In this document: piece by piece, positions 17,513 to 26,230 of the stretch
How positions within the stretch are numbered: position 1 is the stretch's first letter
Layout of the letters: every line of letters begins with the position of its first letter
Assembly (NCBI GenBank): GCA_002148405.1
Contig: MUGG01000214.1
Coordinates: forward strand, 18,532 to 82,531
Origin: Alkalinema sp. CACIAM 70d
GTDB taxonomy: Bacteria; Cyanobacteriota; Cyanobacteriia; Leptolyngbyales; Leptolyngbyaceae
Reading direction: 5' to 3'
DNA: 64,000 nt
Translations under genes and position numbers: made by a program
The notes under the pieces: generated by a model
Databases searched by the model: none
What the model was told of the DNA's origin: nothing
Seen by the model: only the letters and a program-made list of their open reading frames with translations

Positions 17513-18357
17513 CGATAACGGTTATAAACCGGCGGCATAACAACTTTTTGCGCTAGTCCCAGCATACGCAGGACTTGGATAACCCACCAAGTGGGATCAA
17601 TTTCCCACCAACGCCATCCTGCTTTAGCCACGTTGGGATAGGCGTGGTGATTGTTATGCCAGCCTTCGCCGTAGGTGAGAATGGCCGCCCACCAGAGGTT
17701 ACGGGAATTGTCTGCGGTATTGAAGGTGCGATAGCCCCAGCAGTGGGTTACGGAATTGATGAACCAAGTGCTATGCCACAGACAAACTGCACGAACAAAC
17801 ACACCATAGATGACAAACGGCCAACCCCCTAGCCAATACAAGCCGATCGCCAAAGGAATTTGGAAAAGAATGTAGTAGCGATCGAGCCAGCAATAGAAGC
17901 GATCTCGGGCGAGATCTGGGGCAAAGCGTTCGTACTGACGGTTCTCAAAGAATTCTGGACGGGGATATAAGATCCACAGCATATGACTCCACCAAAAACC
18001 GCGCCGTGCGGAGTAGGGATCCTTTACCTCATCTTCCGTAAAGGCGTGGTGCAGACGGTGGCCACTGACCCAAAAAATCGGCCCCCCTTGCAGGGCTAAA
18101 GCCCCAATAAATCCGATGAGATATTCCAACCACTGCGGCACTTGAAAACTGCGATGGCTCAGCAAACGGTGATAGCCCAAGCAGATGCCAATGCTGCCGA
18201 GGAACCAATGCAGAAAGATCAGTACGCCTAATGCCTGCCAAGTGAAAAACCAAGGGGCCAGCAAAGCCACCCCATGGATAGCCGCAAAGAAAACCACCGC
18301 CCGTCGATCGAGCTTCAGGGGGTGTTCCGGTTTTCCTGGTATTAATTCTGCGGTCAT
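17509..18357 (-). CDS. desC: Acyl-lipid/acyl-CoA delta-9 type fatty acid desaturase
   Basis: The 282-residue membrane protein has the three histidine boxes of DesC-type desaturases: HRLLSHRSF, HRLHHAF and HNNHHAYPNVA, with membrane helices between them and LIGFIGALALQGGP after box 1. These enzymes use O2 and a di-iron centre to put the first double bond in acyl chains. It lies 161 bases downstream of psbA on the same strand and may be read through from it. That position, next to genes for low-oxygen tetrapyrrole synthesis, suggests a condition-specific paralogue, but this is inference. Confidence 0.9.
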   Translation of the reverse strand: MTAELIPGKPEHPLKLDRRAVVFFAAIHGVALLAPWFFTWQALGVLIFLHWFLGSIGICLGYHRLLSHRSFQVPQWLEYLIGFIGALALQGGPIFWVSGHRLHHAFTEDEVKDPYSARRGFWWSHMLWILYPRPEFFENRQYERFAPDLARDRFYCWLDRYYILFQIPLAIGLYWLGGWPFVIYGVFVRAVCLWHSTWFINSVTHCWGYRTFNTADNSRNLWWAAILTYGEGWHNNHHAYPNVAKAGWRWWEIDPTWWVIQVLRMLGLAQKVVMPPVYNRYR

Positions 18358-18518
18358 GCAAACTCCTCCACACCTAGAAGATTAACGAAAACAAAAAACG
18401 AAAATAAAAACTGTCGTAGGAATGCGAGTTGATACCGAAATACCAACTCGCGGAAGTCATTAGTTAGTTATCTCGCCAAACCGATAACCTAAGAAAACTC
18501 AACGTCAGAAGCAATCAT

Positions 18519-19607
18519 CTAGGAAACGCTAATCGTTGGAGCAGACAGCGCGATCGGTTCTCCAGAGCCAGCCGCCGCTAAATCCAAGGGGAAGTTGTGG
18601 GCATTGCGTTCGTGCATGACCTCAATTCCCAAGTTGGCACGGTTTAACAAATCAGCCCAAGTATCCACAACCCGACCCTGACTATCCAGAATCGAAGCGT
18701 TGAAATTAAACCCATTGAGGTTAAAGGACATGGTGCTAATCCCGAGGGATGCGAACCAAATCCCTACCACGGGCCAAGCTGCTAGCAAGAAGTGCAGCGA
18801 TCGGCTGTTGTTAAACGAAGCGTATTGGAAAATCAAGCGACCGAAGTAGCCATGGGCCGCCACGATGTTGTAGGTTTCCTCTTCCTGACCAAATTTGTAG
18901 CCGTAGTTGAGAGATTCCACTTCGGTCGTCTCACGCACCAAGGAAGACGTTACCAACGAACCGTGCATTGCGGAGAACAACGCTCCCCCAAACACTCCAA
19001 TCACACCCAACATATGGAACGGATGCATCAAAATATTATGCTCCGCCGTAAATACGATCATGAAGTTAAACGTTCCGGAAATGCCTAGCATTAACCCGTC
19101 AGAAAAACTGCCTTGACCGATCGGATAAATCAATAAGACCGAGGTTGCTGCGGCCAAGGGGGCAGAGTAAGCCACCGGAATCCAAGGCCGCATTCCCAAG
19201 CGGTAGCTCAATTCCCACTGCCGTCCCATGTAAGCATAGATGGCAATCAGGAAGTGAAACACAATCACTTGGTAGGGGCCACCGTTGTACAACCATTCAT
19301 CCAAGCTGGCCGCATCCCAGATAGGATAGAGGTGCAGCCCGATCGCGTTGGAAGACGGAACAACAGCGGCAGTGATGAGGTTATTTCCCCCCAGGAGTGA
19401 CCCCGTGACGGGCTCCCGAATCCCGTCGATATCTACGGGAGGGGCTGCAATAAAGGCCAGAATAAAAACAATGGTTGCAACAAGGGCGGTTGGAATGAGC
19501 AGAACCCCAAACCAGCCAACGTAAAGTCGATTTTCGGTACTGGTCACCCAGTTACAAAACCGATCCCAGAAACTTTTGTTCTGGAGATCATTGAAAGTGG
19601 TTGTCAT
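18519..19607 (-). CDS. psbA: Photosystem II D1 protein, D1' (microaerobic group) variant
   Basis: The 362-residue protein is a D1 reaction-centre subunit. It differs from standard D1 at the three positions used to define the low-oxygen D1' form: Ala80 (usually Gly), Leu158 (usually Phe) and Ala286 (usually Thr). Residues for water oxidation are kept: Tyr161, Asp170, Glu189, His190, His332, Glu333, His337, Asp342 and Ala344, so it is neither a rogue D1 nor a chlorophyll f synthase. His198, His215, Ser264 and His272 are also present, and residue 130 is Gln. The tail after Ala344 is 18 residues, slightly longer than usual. It lies in tandem with hemN and heme oxygenase, fitting induction at low oxygen. 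Confidence 0.95.
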   Translation of the reverse strand: MTTTFNDLQNKSFWDRFCNWVTSTENRLYVGWFGVLLIPTALVATIVFILAFIAAPPVDIDGIREPVTGSLLGGNNLITAAVVPSSNAIGLHLYPIWDAASLDEWLYNGGPYQVIVFHFLIAIYAYMGRQWELSYRLGMRPWIPVAYSAPLAAATSVLLIYPIGQGSFSDGLMLGISGTFNFMIVFTAEHNILMHPFHMLGVIGVFGGALFSAMHGSLVTSSLVRETTEVESLNYGYKFGQEEETYNIVAAHGYFGRLIFQYASFNNSRSLHFLLAAWPVVGIWFASLGISTMSFNLNGFNFNASILDSQGRVVDTWADLLNRANLGIEVMHERNAHNFPLDLAAAGSGEPIALSAPTISVS

Positions 19608-19869
19608 GATTTCTGTGCTCGTTGAAGTGAATTCAGCCTGAAAGTCGAAATTGCAAGGAGTGCAATGGCTGGGGTTCGCAGTGATGGAGGCTCTTGTACC
19701 GCCAGCCTACGGCTTCAATTCGTGGATCTGTAAATGGATTCGATGGCTGCAATCTGGACGATTGAGTTCATCGAAATCGCAATCACAAACTCAGCTTTTT
19801 GGAGAGGATCGGTCATGAAGGAAGGGAATGAATTGAAGACCGCAGTCGCTTCAGACTGAATATATAACT

Positions 19870-19898
19870 ATTTAACGATATAACACTCCAGAAGTCAA
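19870..19898 (-). promoter_or_regulatory. Possible promoter upstream of psbA
   Basis: On the minus strand TTGACT (19893-19898) and TTAAAT (19870-19875) are separated by 17 bases, a sigma70-like arrangement. On the plus strand the same stretch has ATATAAC twice, 9 bases apart. The resulting leader would be about 255 bases long. It is a candidate from sequence only. Confidence 0.35.
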
Positions 19899-19936
19899 GA
19901 CGCTGATTGTCAATTTGTAGTCAGCAGGACAGCCCG

Positions 19937-21334
19937 CTAAATCGATCGTGAGAAGGCTGCCTTATTCTGACGACGCAGGTAGGCATCAAACACCGATGCG
20001 ACATTGCGAATCAACAGCCGTCCCGCTGGGGTGATTTCCAAGTGGTTAGCCGATCGTACCAATAGGCCATCGGCGGCGAGGGCACCCAGTTCTGCGCTTT
20101 CCTGGGCAAAATATTCATCAAAGTCGTGATCGAAATGTAGGCCGTATTTTTCCTCTACAGCCACCTTGTCTAAGCGGAACTGACACATTAATTCCATGAT
20201 GATCGCCCGACGCAGGACATCATCCCGATCGAGGGTGACGCCCCGTTCGATCGGCAGTTCCTTGGCATCGATCGCTTTGTAGTAATCTTTCAGGCGCTTG
20301 TGGTTTTGGGTATAAACATCATGCAGCATACTGATCGAGGTGACCCCAAAGCCCAACAGATCGGATTCCGGTTTGGTGGTGTAGCCTTGGAAATTGCGAT
20401 GGAGTTGACCATTGCACTGGGCGATCGCCAATTCATCGTTAGGTTTGGCAAAGTGATCCATGCCTAGGAAGACATAGCCATGGTGGGTGAGCTCATCGAT
20501 CGTCATGCGCAGGATTTCCAATTTTTCCGCTGCCACGGGCATGGCGTCCAAAGGCATCCGCTTTTGAATGGGCTTCAACCAAGGCACATAGGCAAAGTTG
20601 AACACCGCAATGCGATCGGGGTTAAGTTCAATGGTTTTGGCGATCGTTTCCCGGAATGTCGCCAGGGTTTGGAAGGGCAAGCCATAAATTAAGTCAATAT
20701 TGACACTCTCAAACTGCGCTTCCCGCATCCAGTCCATGACCTGGAACAGCATCTCCTCCGGTTGTACGCGGTTAATGGCTTCCTGCACTTGGGGGTTGAA
20801 ATCCTGAATGCCAAAGCTGATGCGGTTAAAGCCCAACGCTTTCAAGCCATGGATATAATCCCGATCGAGGTAACGGGGATTGACTTCAATGGAAACTTCC
20901 GCTGCCGGATCAAAGGAAAAATGCTCATGCAGCGCATTCCACAGCCGTTCGACTTGATCGAGGGACAAATAGTTCGGTGTGCCACCGCCCCAGTGCAATT
21001 GCTGTACCCGTTGTTCGCCTTTGACTAGGGCACCTGTTTGGGCGATGTCGCGAATTAAGTAATCCAAATAGGGTTCAGCAACGGCTTTGCGCTGGGTGAT
21101 GATGGTGTTGCAACCGCAGAAGTAACAAGGGGTTTCACAAAAGGGAATGTGACAGTAAATCGATAAAGGGGATTGTTTGTGATTACCAACGGCGATCGAA
21201 GTTACTAAGTCAATGGCATTAAAGTCCGTATCCAATTGCGTCGCGGGTGGATAGCTGGTGTAGCGGGGTAGGGGTCGATCGTACTTCTGGAGTAGGTTGG
21301 CGTCGAAGGTGACATCTTGGGACGTAAGCTGCAT
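19937..21334 (-). CDS. hemN: Oxygen-independent coproporphyrinogen III oxidase (radical SAM)
   Basis: From the ATG at 21334 the protein is 465 residues, the normal HemN length; the frame continues to 21412 without family homology. The radical-SAM cluster motif is CHIPFCETPCYFCGC (iron-sulfur ligands Cys66, Cys70 and Cys73; Cys75 is the extra HemN cysteine), with HWGGGTPNYL, EVNPRYLDRDY and SFGIQDFNPQVQEAINR. The C-terminal HemN domain (ITPAGRLLIRNV) is present, which favours true HemN over the HemW paralogue. The enzyme decarboxylates coproporphyrinogen III to protoporphyrinogen IX without O2. Heme oxygenase lies upstream and psbA downstream on the same strand. Confidence 0.94.
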   Translation of the reverse strand: MQLTSQDVTFDANLLQKYDRPLPRYTSYPPATQLDTDFNAIDLVTSIAVGNHKQSPLSIYCHIPFCETPCYFCGCNTIITQRKAVAEPYLDYLIRDIAQTGALVKGEQRVQQLHWGGGTPNYLSLDQVERLWNALHEHFSFDPAAEVSIEVNPRYLDRDYIHGLKALGFNRISFGIQDFNPQVQEAINRVQPEEMLFQVMDWMREAQFESVNIDLIYGLPFQTLATFRETIAKTIELNPDRIAVFNFAYVPWLKPIQKRMPLDAMPVAAEKLEILRMTIDELTHHGYVFLGMDHFAKPNDELAIAQCNGQLHRNFQGYTTKPESDLLGFGVTSISMLHDVYTQNHKRLKDYYKAIDAKELPIERGVTLDRDDVLRRAIIMELMCQFRLDKVAVEEKYGLHFDHDFDEYFAQESAELGALAADGLLVRSANHLEITPAGRLLIRNVASVFDAYLRRQNKAAFSRSI

Positions 21335-21467
21335 TGGACTTAATGTTCTCCTTTCTGTGACTGTAGTGAGGGGATGAGCGATGTTACAAACGAAGGGACT
21401 AACATCACTCAAGGTAATTCCCTGATGTGGTGAATTGAAATGGGTTTACCGTCGATCGTGGGGTTGC

Positions 21468-21581
21468 GATCCCCCTAAATCCCCCTTAATAAGGGGGACT
21501 TTGAAGAAATTTACTAAATCCCTAAAACCTGGATTATGTATTTTCCGGTTCCCCCCTTAATCAGGGGGGCTAGGGGAAATC
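21468..21581. repeat. Palindromic CCCCCTTA dispersed repeat, copy A
   Basis: The element begins GATCCCCCTAAATCCCCC, has the palindrome CCCCCTTAATAAGGGGG and ACTTTGAAG, and ends with a second palindrome, CCCCCCTTAATCAGGGGGG, and CTAGGGGAAATC. It matches copies at 33375-33485 and 44364-44438 in inverted orientation. It lies between hemN and heme oxygenase. Confidence 0.85.
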
Positions 21582-21703
21582 GAGTTTTCAGGGGGACTAG
21601 GAGGATCTCAACCCATGGGGCGATCGACGGTTTGAGATCGACTGCATGTCTCTAAAACTTGGCCGCGAAAACCTGGAAAGAATTCTTGCAGGGTGGGCAC
21701 AAA

Positions 21704-22459
21704 TTATTCTGCTGTGACCAGTTCCGGGGCCGCATGACTTCTGGGATGGGCAGCGGTACTCCCAGGCCGATCCTGGCGCGTCAACAGTTCAAACACATGG
21801 TCACCAATGGCCGCTTTGACCTCGGGTTCCAGCTCATGGAAAATGTCGCGGTTGAGGCTAAAGGCCAGAATCGCTTCGTTGACGATTTGCTCTGCCAACG
21901 CTTCATCCACAGGGAGCTCATTTAAACGATCGCGGTAGGTAAACTTAAAATTGCGCCGCGCTTCCACCGTTGGCAGTGCTTTAAATTCATGCAAACTGGT
22001 ACCCCGATCGGCAGGTAAATTCAGGGCCGATCGAATGATGCTCTTCAGCCCTTGGCCCCCGGACAGATCCCCCATGTAGCGCACATAGGCATGGGCAACT
22101 AACAGCGCGGGTTCGGAATTGGAGACTTCATAAATGCGGCTGACATAGGTTTGGGCAGCGGGGGAAATCCGGATCTGCTCCCACCAGTTTTGGCCGTAGT
22201 AAAACGTCAAATCCTCTTCCAAGGCCGCTTGACGGTTCAGCTCTGGAAACTGGATCAACCCCACGATCGGATGATCCGCATGCTTTGCCAGCTCTTCTTC
22301 CAACGCAGAATAAACAAAATATAAATCCGCCAGCAACTTACGCAGGGGCTGAATCTCCACAATGCCCTTTAAAAAACATTTCATAAATGCTGAATTCTCG
22401 GCAGCAGTATGGGCTTGTTGGGTTCCTTCCCGCAGGCGAGCGGCCAAATCAACCGTCAT
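21704..22459 (-). CDS. ho: Heme oxygenase (biliverdin-forming)
   Basis: The 251-residue helical protein matches bacterial heme oxygenases: LREGTQQAHTAAE with the proximal heme ligand at His17, LYFVYSALEEEL, and the distal-helix GDLSGGQGLKSI. It opens heme to biliverdin IX alpha, the first step to phycobilins, using O2 and reduced ferredoxin. In Synechocystis the ho2 paralogue is co-regulated with hemN and chlAII under micro-oxic conditions, and this gene sits with the same two genes, so it is probably the low-oxygen isoform. Sequence alone does not separate ho1 from ho2. The start is the ATG at 22459. Confidence 0.93.
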   Translation of the reverse strand: MTVDLAARLREGTQQAHTAAENSAFMKCFLKGIVEIQPLRKLLADLYFVYSALEEELAKHADHPIVGLIQFPELNRQAALEEDLTFYYGQNWWEQIRISPAAQTYVSRIYEVSNSEPALLVAHAYVRYMGDLSGGQGLKSIIRSALNLPADRGTSLHEFKALPTVEARRNFKFTYRDRLNELPVDEALAEQIVNEAILAFSLNRDIFHELEPEVKAAIGDHVFELLTRQDRPGSTAAHPRSHAAPELVTAE

Positions 22460-22749
22460 GGTTATACCCTCATCCAGGTAAAGTTCTATAAACGTTTCAT
22501 TACCATATGGCGATTAAAGGATTAAATAAAGAGGGTATTCTCATAACTTAACAAATGGCCCGGAGGTGAAGTTTTGTGAGAAGCTTGCAAATCCCTTTAA
22601 AATCTGAGATATTTACCAATCGGGTGGGAGCTGCATCCCTTGGCATCCCCCCTTCCGAAGACACCTTCTAACTCCTTCGTTAAATTACAATCTTGTTTTA
22701 GTACCCTTCCCTAGCGCTTCATAACTCTGCATTTATTTTCGAGGAAACC
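22460..22749. promoter_or_regulatory. Divergent regulatory region between heme oxygenase and acsF
   Basis: These 290 bases separate the divergent ho (minus) and acsF (plus) starts and must hold both promoters. Regions near 22495-22560 are AT-rich (TAAAGAGGGTATTCTCATAA). In Synechocystis the MarR-type ChlR acts on the equivalent chlAII promoter. I could not recognise a ChlR site here, and no marR-type gene lies in the window. Confidence 0.4.
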
Positions 22750-23817
22750 ATGGTTGAAACACCCATTAAGCCGATCGCGAGCAGTCGTGGCTATGCTGAG
22801 ATTCAGGAAAATCTACTGACCCCCCGCTTTTACACCACAAACTTCGATGTCGCAGCTCAGTTGGATCTCTCAGCCCAAGAGGAAGAGCTTCAGGCCATGA
22901 TTGCGGAAATGCGGGCGGACTACAATCGGAACCACTTCGTCCGGGATGAGTCCTTTGAGCGATCGTGGGAGCATTTGCAAGGGGAAGATCGGCAGGCGTT
23001 TCTGGATTACCTGGAGCGATCGTGTGTTTCGGAATTTTCCGGCTTCTTGCTATTTAAGGAACTGTCCCGCCGCTTGAAGGATCGCAACCCAGTCTTGTCG
23101 GAAATCTTCCATTTGATGGCACGGGACGAAGCCCGCCACGCCGGATTCCTCAACAAGGCCATGGGCGACTTCAACCGATCGATGGATTTGGCGAAGTTAA
23201 CGAAGGCGCGCACCTATACGTTTTTCCCGATCGAATGGGTGATTTATACCGTTTACCTGTCGGAAAAAATTGGCTACTGGCGCTATATTCTGATCCATCG
23301 TCACCTGCAAGCCCATCCCGAAAACCACTTCTACCCCCTCTTCCGCTACTTTGAACCCTGGTGTCAGGATGAAAATCGCCATGGGGATATTTTTAAAGCC
23401 CTGCTGCGATCGCAGCCGCAGTTGTGGCAAACCTGGCAATCGCGGCTTTGGAGTCGATTTTTCCTCCTAACAGTCTTTGCTACCCACACGCTAACGGTGC
23501 ATGAGCGATCGGGGTTCTATGGCCTTTTGGGCATTGATCCAACGGAGTTTGATGAAGATGTGATCCGGCGGACGAATGAAACCGCAGCCCGCACGTTCCC
23601 ATCGGTGCTGGATACGGAACATCCAGAATTTTTCCAACGTTTGTCTGAATGTTCCGAACTCAATCTCAAGATTACCGAAGTCAACCAGTCCAACCAACCC
23701 CAATGGGTAAAAGCACTTCGCAAGCTGCCGCTACAACTGGGGATTTTTGGGCATCTGTTGAAAATTTACCTGCTAAAACCGATCGATGCTGAAGCGCTAC
23801 GGGGGACGGTGCGTTAA
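22750..23817 (+). CDS. acsF: Mg-protoporphyrin IX monomethyl ester oxidative cyclase
   Basis: The 355-residue protein is an AcsF/ChlA-type di-iron enzyme forming the isocyclic E ring of chlorophyll. It starts NLLTPRFYTT-like, has ERSCVSEFSGFLLFKELSRR, then the di-iron motif ARDEARHAGF (EARH) and DENRHGDIF (ENRH), with the final hydrophobic helix near residues 235-260. The pairing with hemN and ho and divergent arrangement match chlAII of Synechocystis, the isoform used at low O2. The ATG at 22750 follows a GAGGAAA site. Confidence 0.94.
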   Translation: MVETPIKPIASSRGYAEIQENLLTPRFYTTNFDVAAQLDLSAQEEELQAMIAEMRADYNRNHFVRDESFERSWEHLQGEDRQAFLDYLERSCVSEFSGFLLFKELSRRLKDRNPVLSEIFHLMARDEARHAGFLNKAMGDFNRSMDLAKLTKARTYTFFPIEWVIYTVYLSEKIGYWRYILIHRHLQAHPENHFYPLFRYFEPWCQDENRHGDIFKALLRSQPQLWQTWQSRLWSRFFLLTVFATHTLTVHERSGFYGLLGIDPTEFDEDVIRRTNETAARTFPSVLDTEHPEFFQRLSECSELNLKITEVNQSNQPQWVKALRKLPLQLGIFGHLLKIYLLKPIDAEALRGTVR

Positions 23818-24112
23818 TCCTCAAACAAACAACCCGTCTCCCAGGTCTATCGATTGGCAATCGATCCTCGATCGACCGAACCAGCCTTTAACGTCCTTCC
23901 AAAATCAGACTTGAGCGATCACCGGGCATAGTTAACGCTATGCCCTTTACTTTTGTTACATCACTCTTGAATCGTTTTACAACTCTTTTTATTTAAATCA
24001 AGTATTTTACAATTTGCTATTTTTCCAGGGGCGGCTCTTTCGCTTTTCTATAAATCACGCCAAATTAGAACTGCTACCCAACGAGTTTCAGTTCATTTTG
24101 CCGTAACGCCTG

Positions 24113-26230
24113 ATGATCAGCATTGAAAAGCCCCCCATTGCCTCCCGTCCACCGAAAGCTTCAAGACTTCGATCGCCGTTTCCCTCGGGGCCATGGGGCC
24201 TTGTTGGGTTGGCGATTTTGCTGTGGAAGGGCTGGAGCTACTGGCTACTCAACAGAGTGCAGCATCCCGGAGAGCCCCTGACGGTGAGTGCTCTGTACCG
24301 CGTGGGGGATATCGAATACTACCCACTCATACAGGCTGTAGGGCAGTTGCAATGGGGAGAGTTTGCGCTGTGGGAAAAATTAGGAACTGGCTTGGGGGCT
24401 TTTCCTTGGGTATCTGTTGCTTTCCATGGGTTCCTTGAGCGACTTTTAGGTGTCCATAGTTTTTGGGTCGCGGATGGACTCGTTACGATCGCTTATTACA
24501 GTTTAATGGTGATCGTACTTCAGGGCTTTGGGTTAGGACGTGGGTGGGCGATCGGGGTGGCGGGATTGCTGACTACGGGGGGCATTGGTGGATTGTTCGC
24601 CGAAATTTCTAATTTAGTATTCAACCCTCTCAGCCAAGTTCCCATAGCAGCCCTCAATCGATTGCTCATCGTATTACTAATTGGGCTAGGATGCATTCTA
24701 GGGTATGTCACAGCGCGATTTACTGCCTTGGGAAAACGGCGTAAACAGTGGTTCCTGCTGGCGATCGGAGTGATGGCAATCACCTTTCCTCTACTATTTT
24801 CGCTAGTGTTAATTCCCCTGTGGGGTGAGCGCATTCCTCGTCCCTTTGTGACTGAATTGTTCTGGCTGATGCAAGTGGCATGTTTAGCCGTCCTATTTAT
24901 TTATCAGGGTCAGTGGTTGAAGAATTTGAAAATTTGGGCTGGTTTAGGAATTAGTTTGAGCCTACTCCTCCAGGGCGATTTCCATTCCGCTGTGATTCTC
25001 GCGATCGCTAATATCGCAATCATGACCCACTTATGCTGGCAACTCCGGCAACAACCTTCTGAACAGAAAGTCTGTCTTCAAGGTATTGGTATTAGCTTAG
25101 TTGCCGCTATGATTACTGCTATTCCCTTCTGGATTCAGCAGAGCTTTGCCAATCCTGATGCGGCAATTCGTTTAGGTGTTTTTCCCGTCGATCGTTGGCA
25201 TCCCCTATTTCTACCCAGCGCGTTACCTTACTGTTTATTAGCAGGTTTATTACTCTGGGGCTGGTTTCTGCGCTTGACGGGAGATCGATCGCCCGAACAT
25301 CGTCGAGGCTTAGGGTTAATTGCCCTTTTAAGTATTGTGGCCTGTTTTGCATTACCCATTTCGACGGTAGTTTTAGGTCAGACGGTACAGATTTACCAGT
25401 TCTTCGATCGCTTTCTGCGGGTGATTGGCTTTGGACTGGTCATTTATGGCAGTTACGGATTAAGACAACTCACCCAACGGATACAACCTGCTCAAATTCC
25501 ACAACGATGGCGGGCGATCGGGCTTGCCACGGGTTTAGCTTTAGCGCTCATCTTTCCGTTCCGAGAGGCTCAGGCGCTGGTTACAAATGGCCAACATATC
25601 CGCGCTGACTTCCCTGAATGGCAATCTCTACCCGATTATCGACAAAACTTGAATGCCTTGGTGGCGGAACTAGATAAACCTAACTATCGCTCTGCGAAGG
25701 TGCTCGGAACCTTGGATGTACAAGTTTATGCGTGGTGGGTCGCGTTTCAAAATGGAGCTTCCTATTTGCCAGAAGCACCCTTGACGACGGTGGGAGATCG
25801 GGAAATTGAAACCCGTTTGCTCAGCTTTTGTAAGTTGATAAATTTATCTCCCCAAGCTTTTGTGGGATTAATTAACCGTTCCCATACCAATTTGTTTTGG
25901 CTGGGTCATGGGAAGTACCAAGCCTCACGAGCTTATACCTACGCGCCCTTATCTGATTATTTCCCCGCCGTGCAGCAGCAAATTTTGCAAACGGGATTAC
26001 TCAATTCCCTCAATGTTGCGTTACCCATCAGTGAACAGCGTCGTCTACTACAAACCTATTTACAGATGCCTGTTCCCGATCGAACGGCGGCTCGGTTAGA
26101 TCTGATTGTGTTAACCCAGGATGCTAGTCTTCAGGGTACAACGCCGATCGACCCAGACTTTGAACTGACCTACGAAAATCCAGCTTTTCGGCTCTGGCGG
26201 CGTAAATCGTTAGAGCCGGAGTCCCCCTAG
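24113..26230 (+). CDS. Large polytopic membrane protein, unknown; GT-C-like topology
   Basis: The 705-residue protein has a short polar N-terminus, about 11-13 hydrophobic segments between residues 25 and 490, then a soluble C-terminal part of about 200 residues. It is not recognised. The first loop after the first membrane segment carries RVGDIEYYPLI, which resembles the acidic loop of GT-C-fold glycosyltransferases, and the overall shape (many helices then a soluble domain) also fits that fold. No specific activity can be assigned. Its stop overlaps the convergent pentapeptide-repeat gene by 4 bases. Confidence 0.55.
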   Translation: MISIEKPPIASRPPKASRLRSPFPSGPWGLVGLAILLWKGWSYWLLNRVQHPGEPLTVSALYRVGDIEYYPLIQAVGQLQWGEFALWEKLGTGLGAFPWVSVAFHGFLERLLGVHSFWVADGLVTIAYYSLMVIVLQGFGLGRGWAIGVAGLLTTGGIGGLFAEISNLVFNPLSQVPIAALNRLLIVLLIGLGCILGYVTARFTALGKRRKQWFLLAIGVMAITFPLLFSLVLIPLWGERIPRPFVTELFWLMQVACLAVLFIYQGQWLKNLKIWAGLGISLSLLLQGDFHSAVILAIANIAIMTHLCWQLRQQPSEQKVCLQGIGISLVAAMITAIPFWIQQSFANPDAAIRLGVFPVDRWHPLFLPSALPYCLLAGLLLWGWFLRLTGDRSPEHRRGLGLIALLSIVACFALPISTVVLGQTVQIYQFFDRFLRVIGFGLVIYGSYGLRQLTQRIQPAQIPQRWRAIGLATGLALALIFPFREAQALVTNGQHIRADFPEWQSLPDYRQNLNALVAELDKPNYRSAKVLGTLDVQVYAWWVAFQNGASYLPEAPLTTVGDREIETRLLSFCKLINLSPQAFVGLINRSHTNLFWLGHGKYQASRAYTYAPLSDYFPAVQQQILQTGLLNSLNVALPISEQRRLLQTYLQMPVPDRTAARLDLIVLTQDASLQGTTPIDPDFELTYENPAFRLWRRKSLEPESP

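Noticed and set aside
18519..19607. Chlorophyll f synthase or rogue D1
   Set aside because: All manganese-cluster ligands and Tyr161 are present, which excludes these variants.
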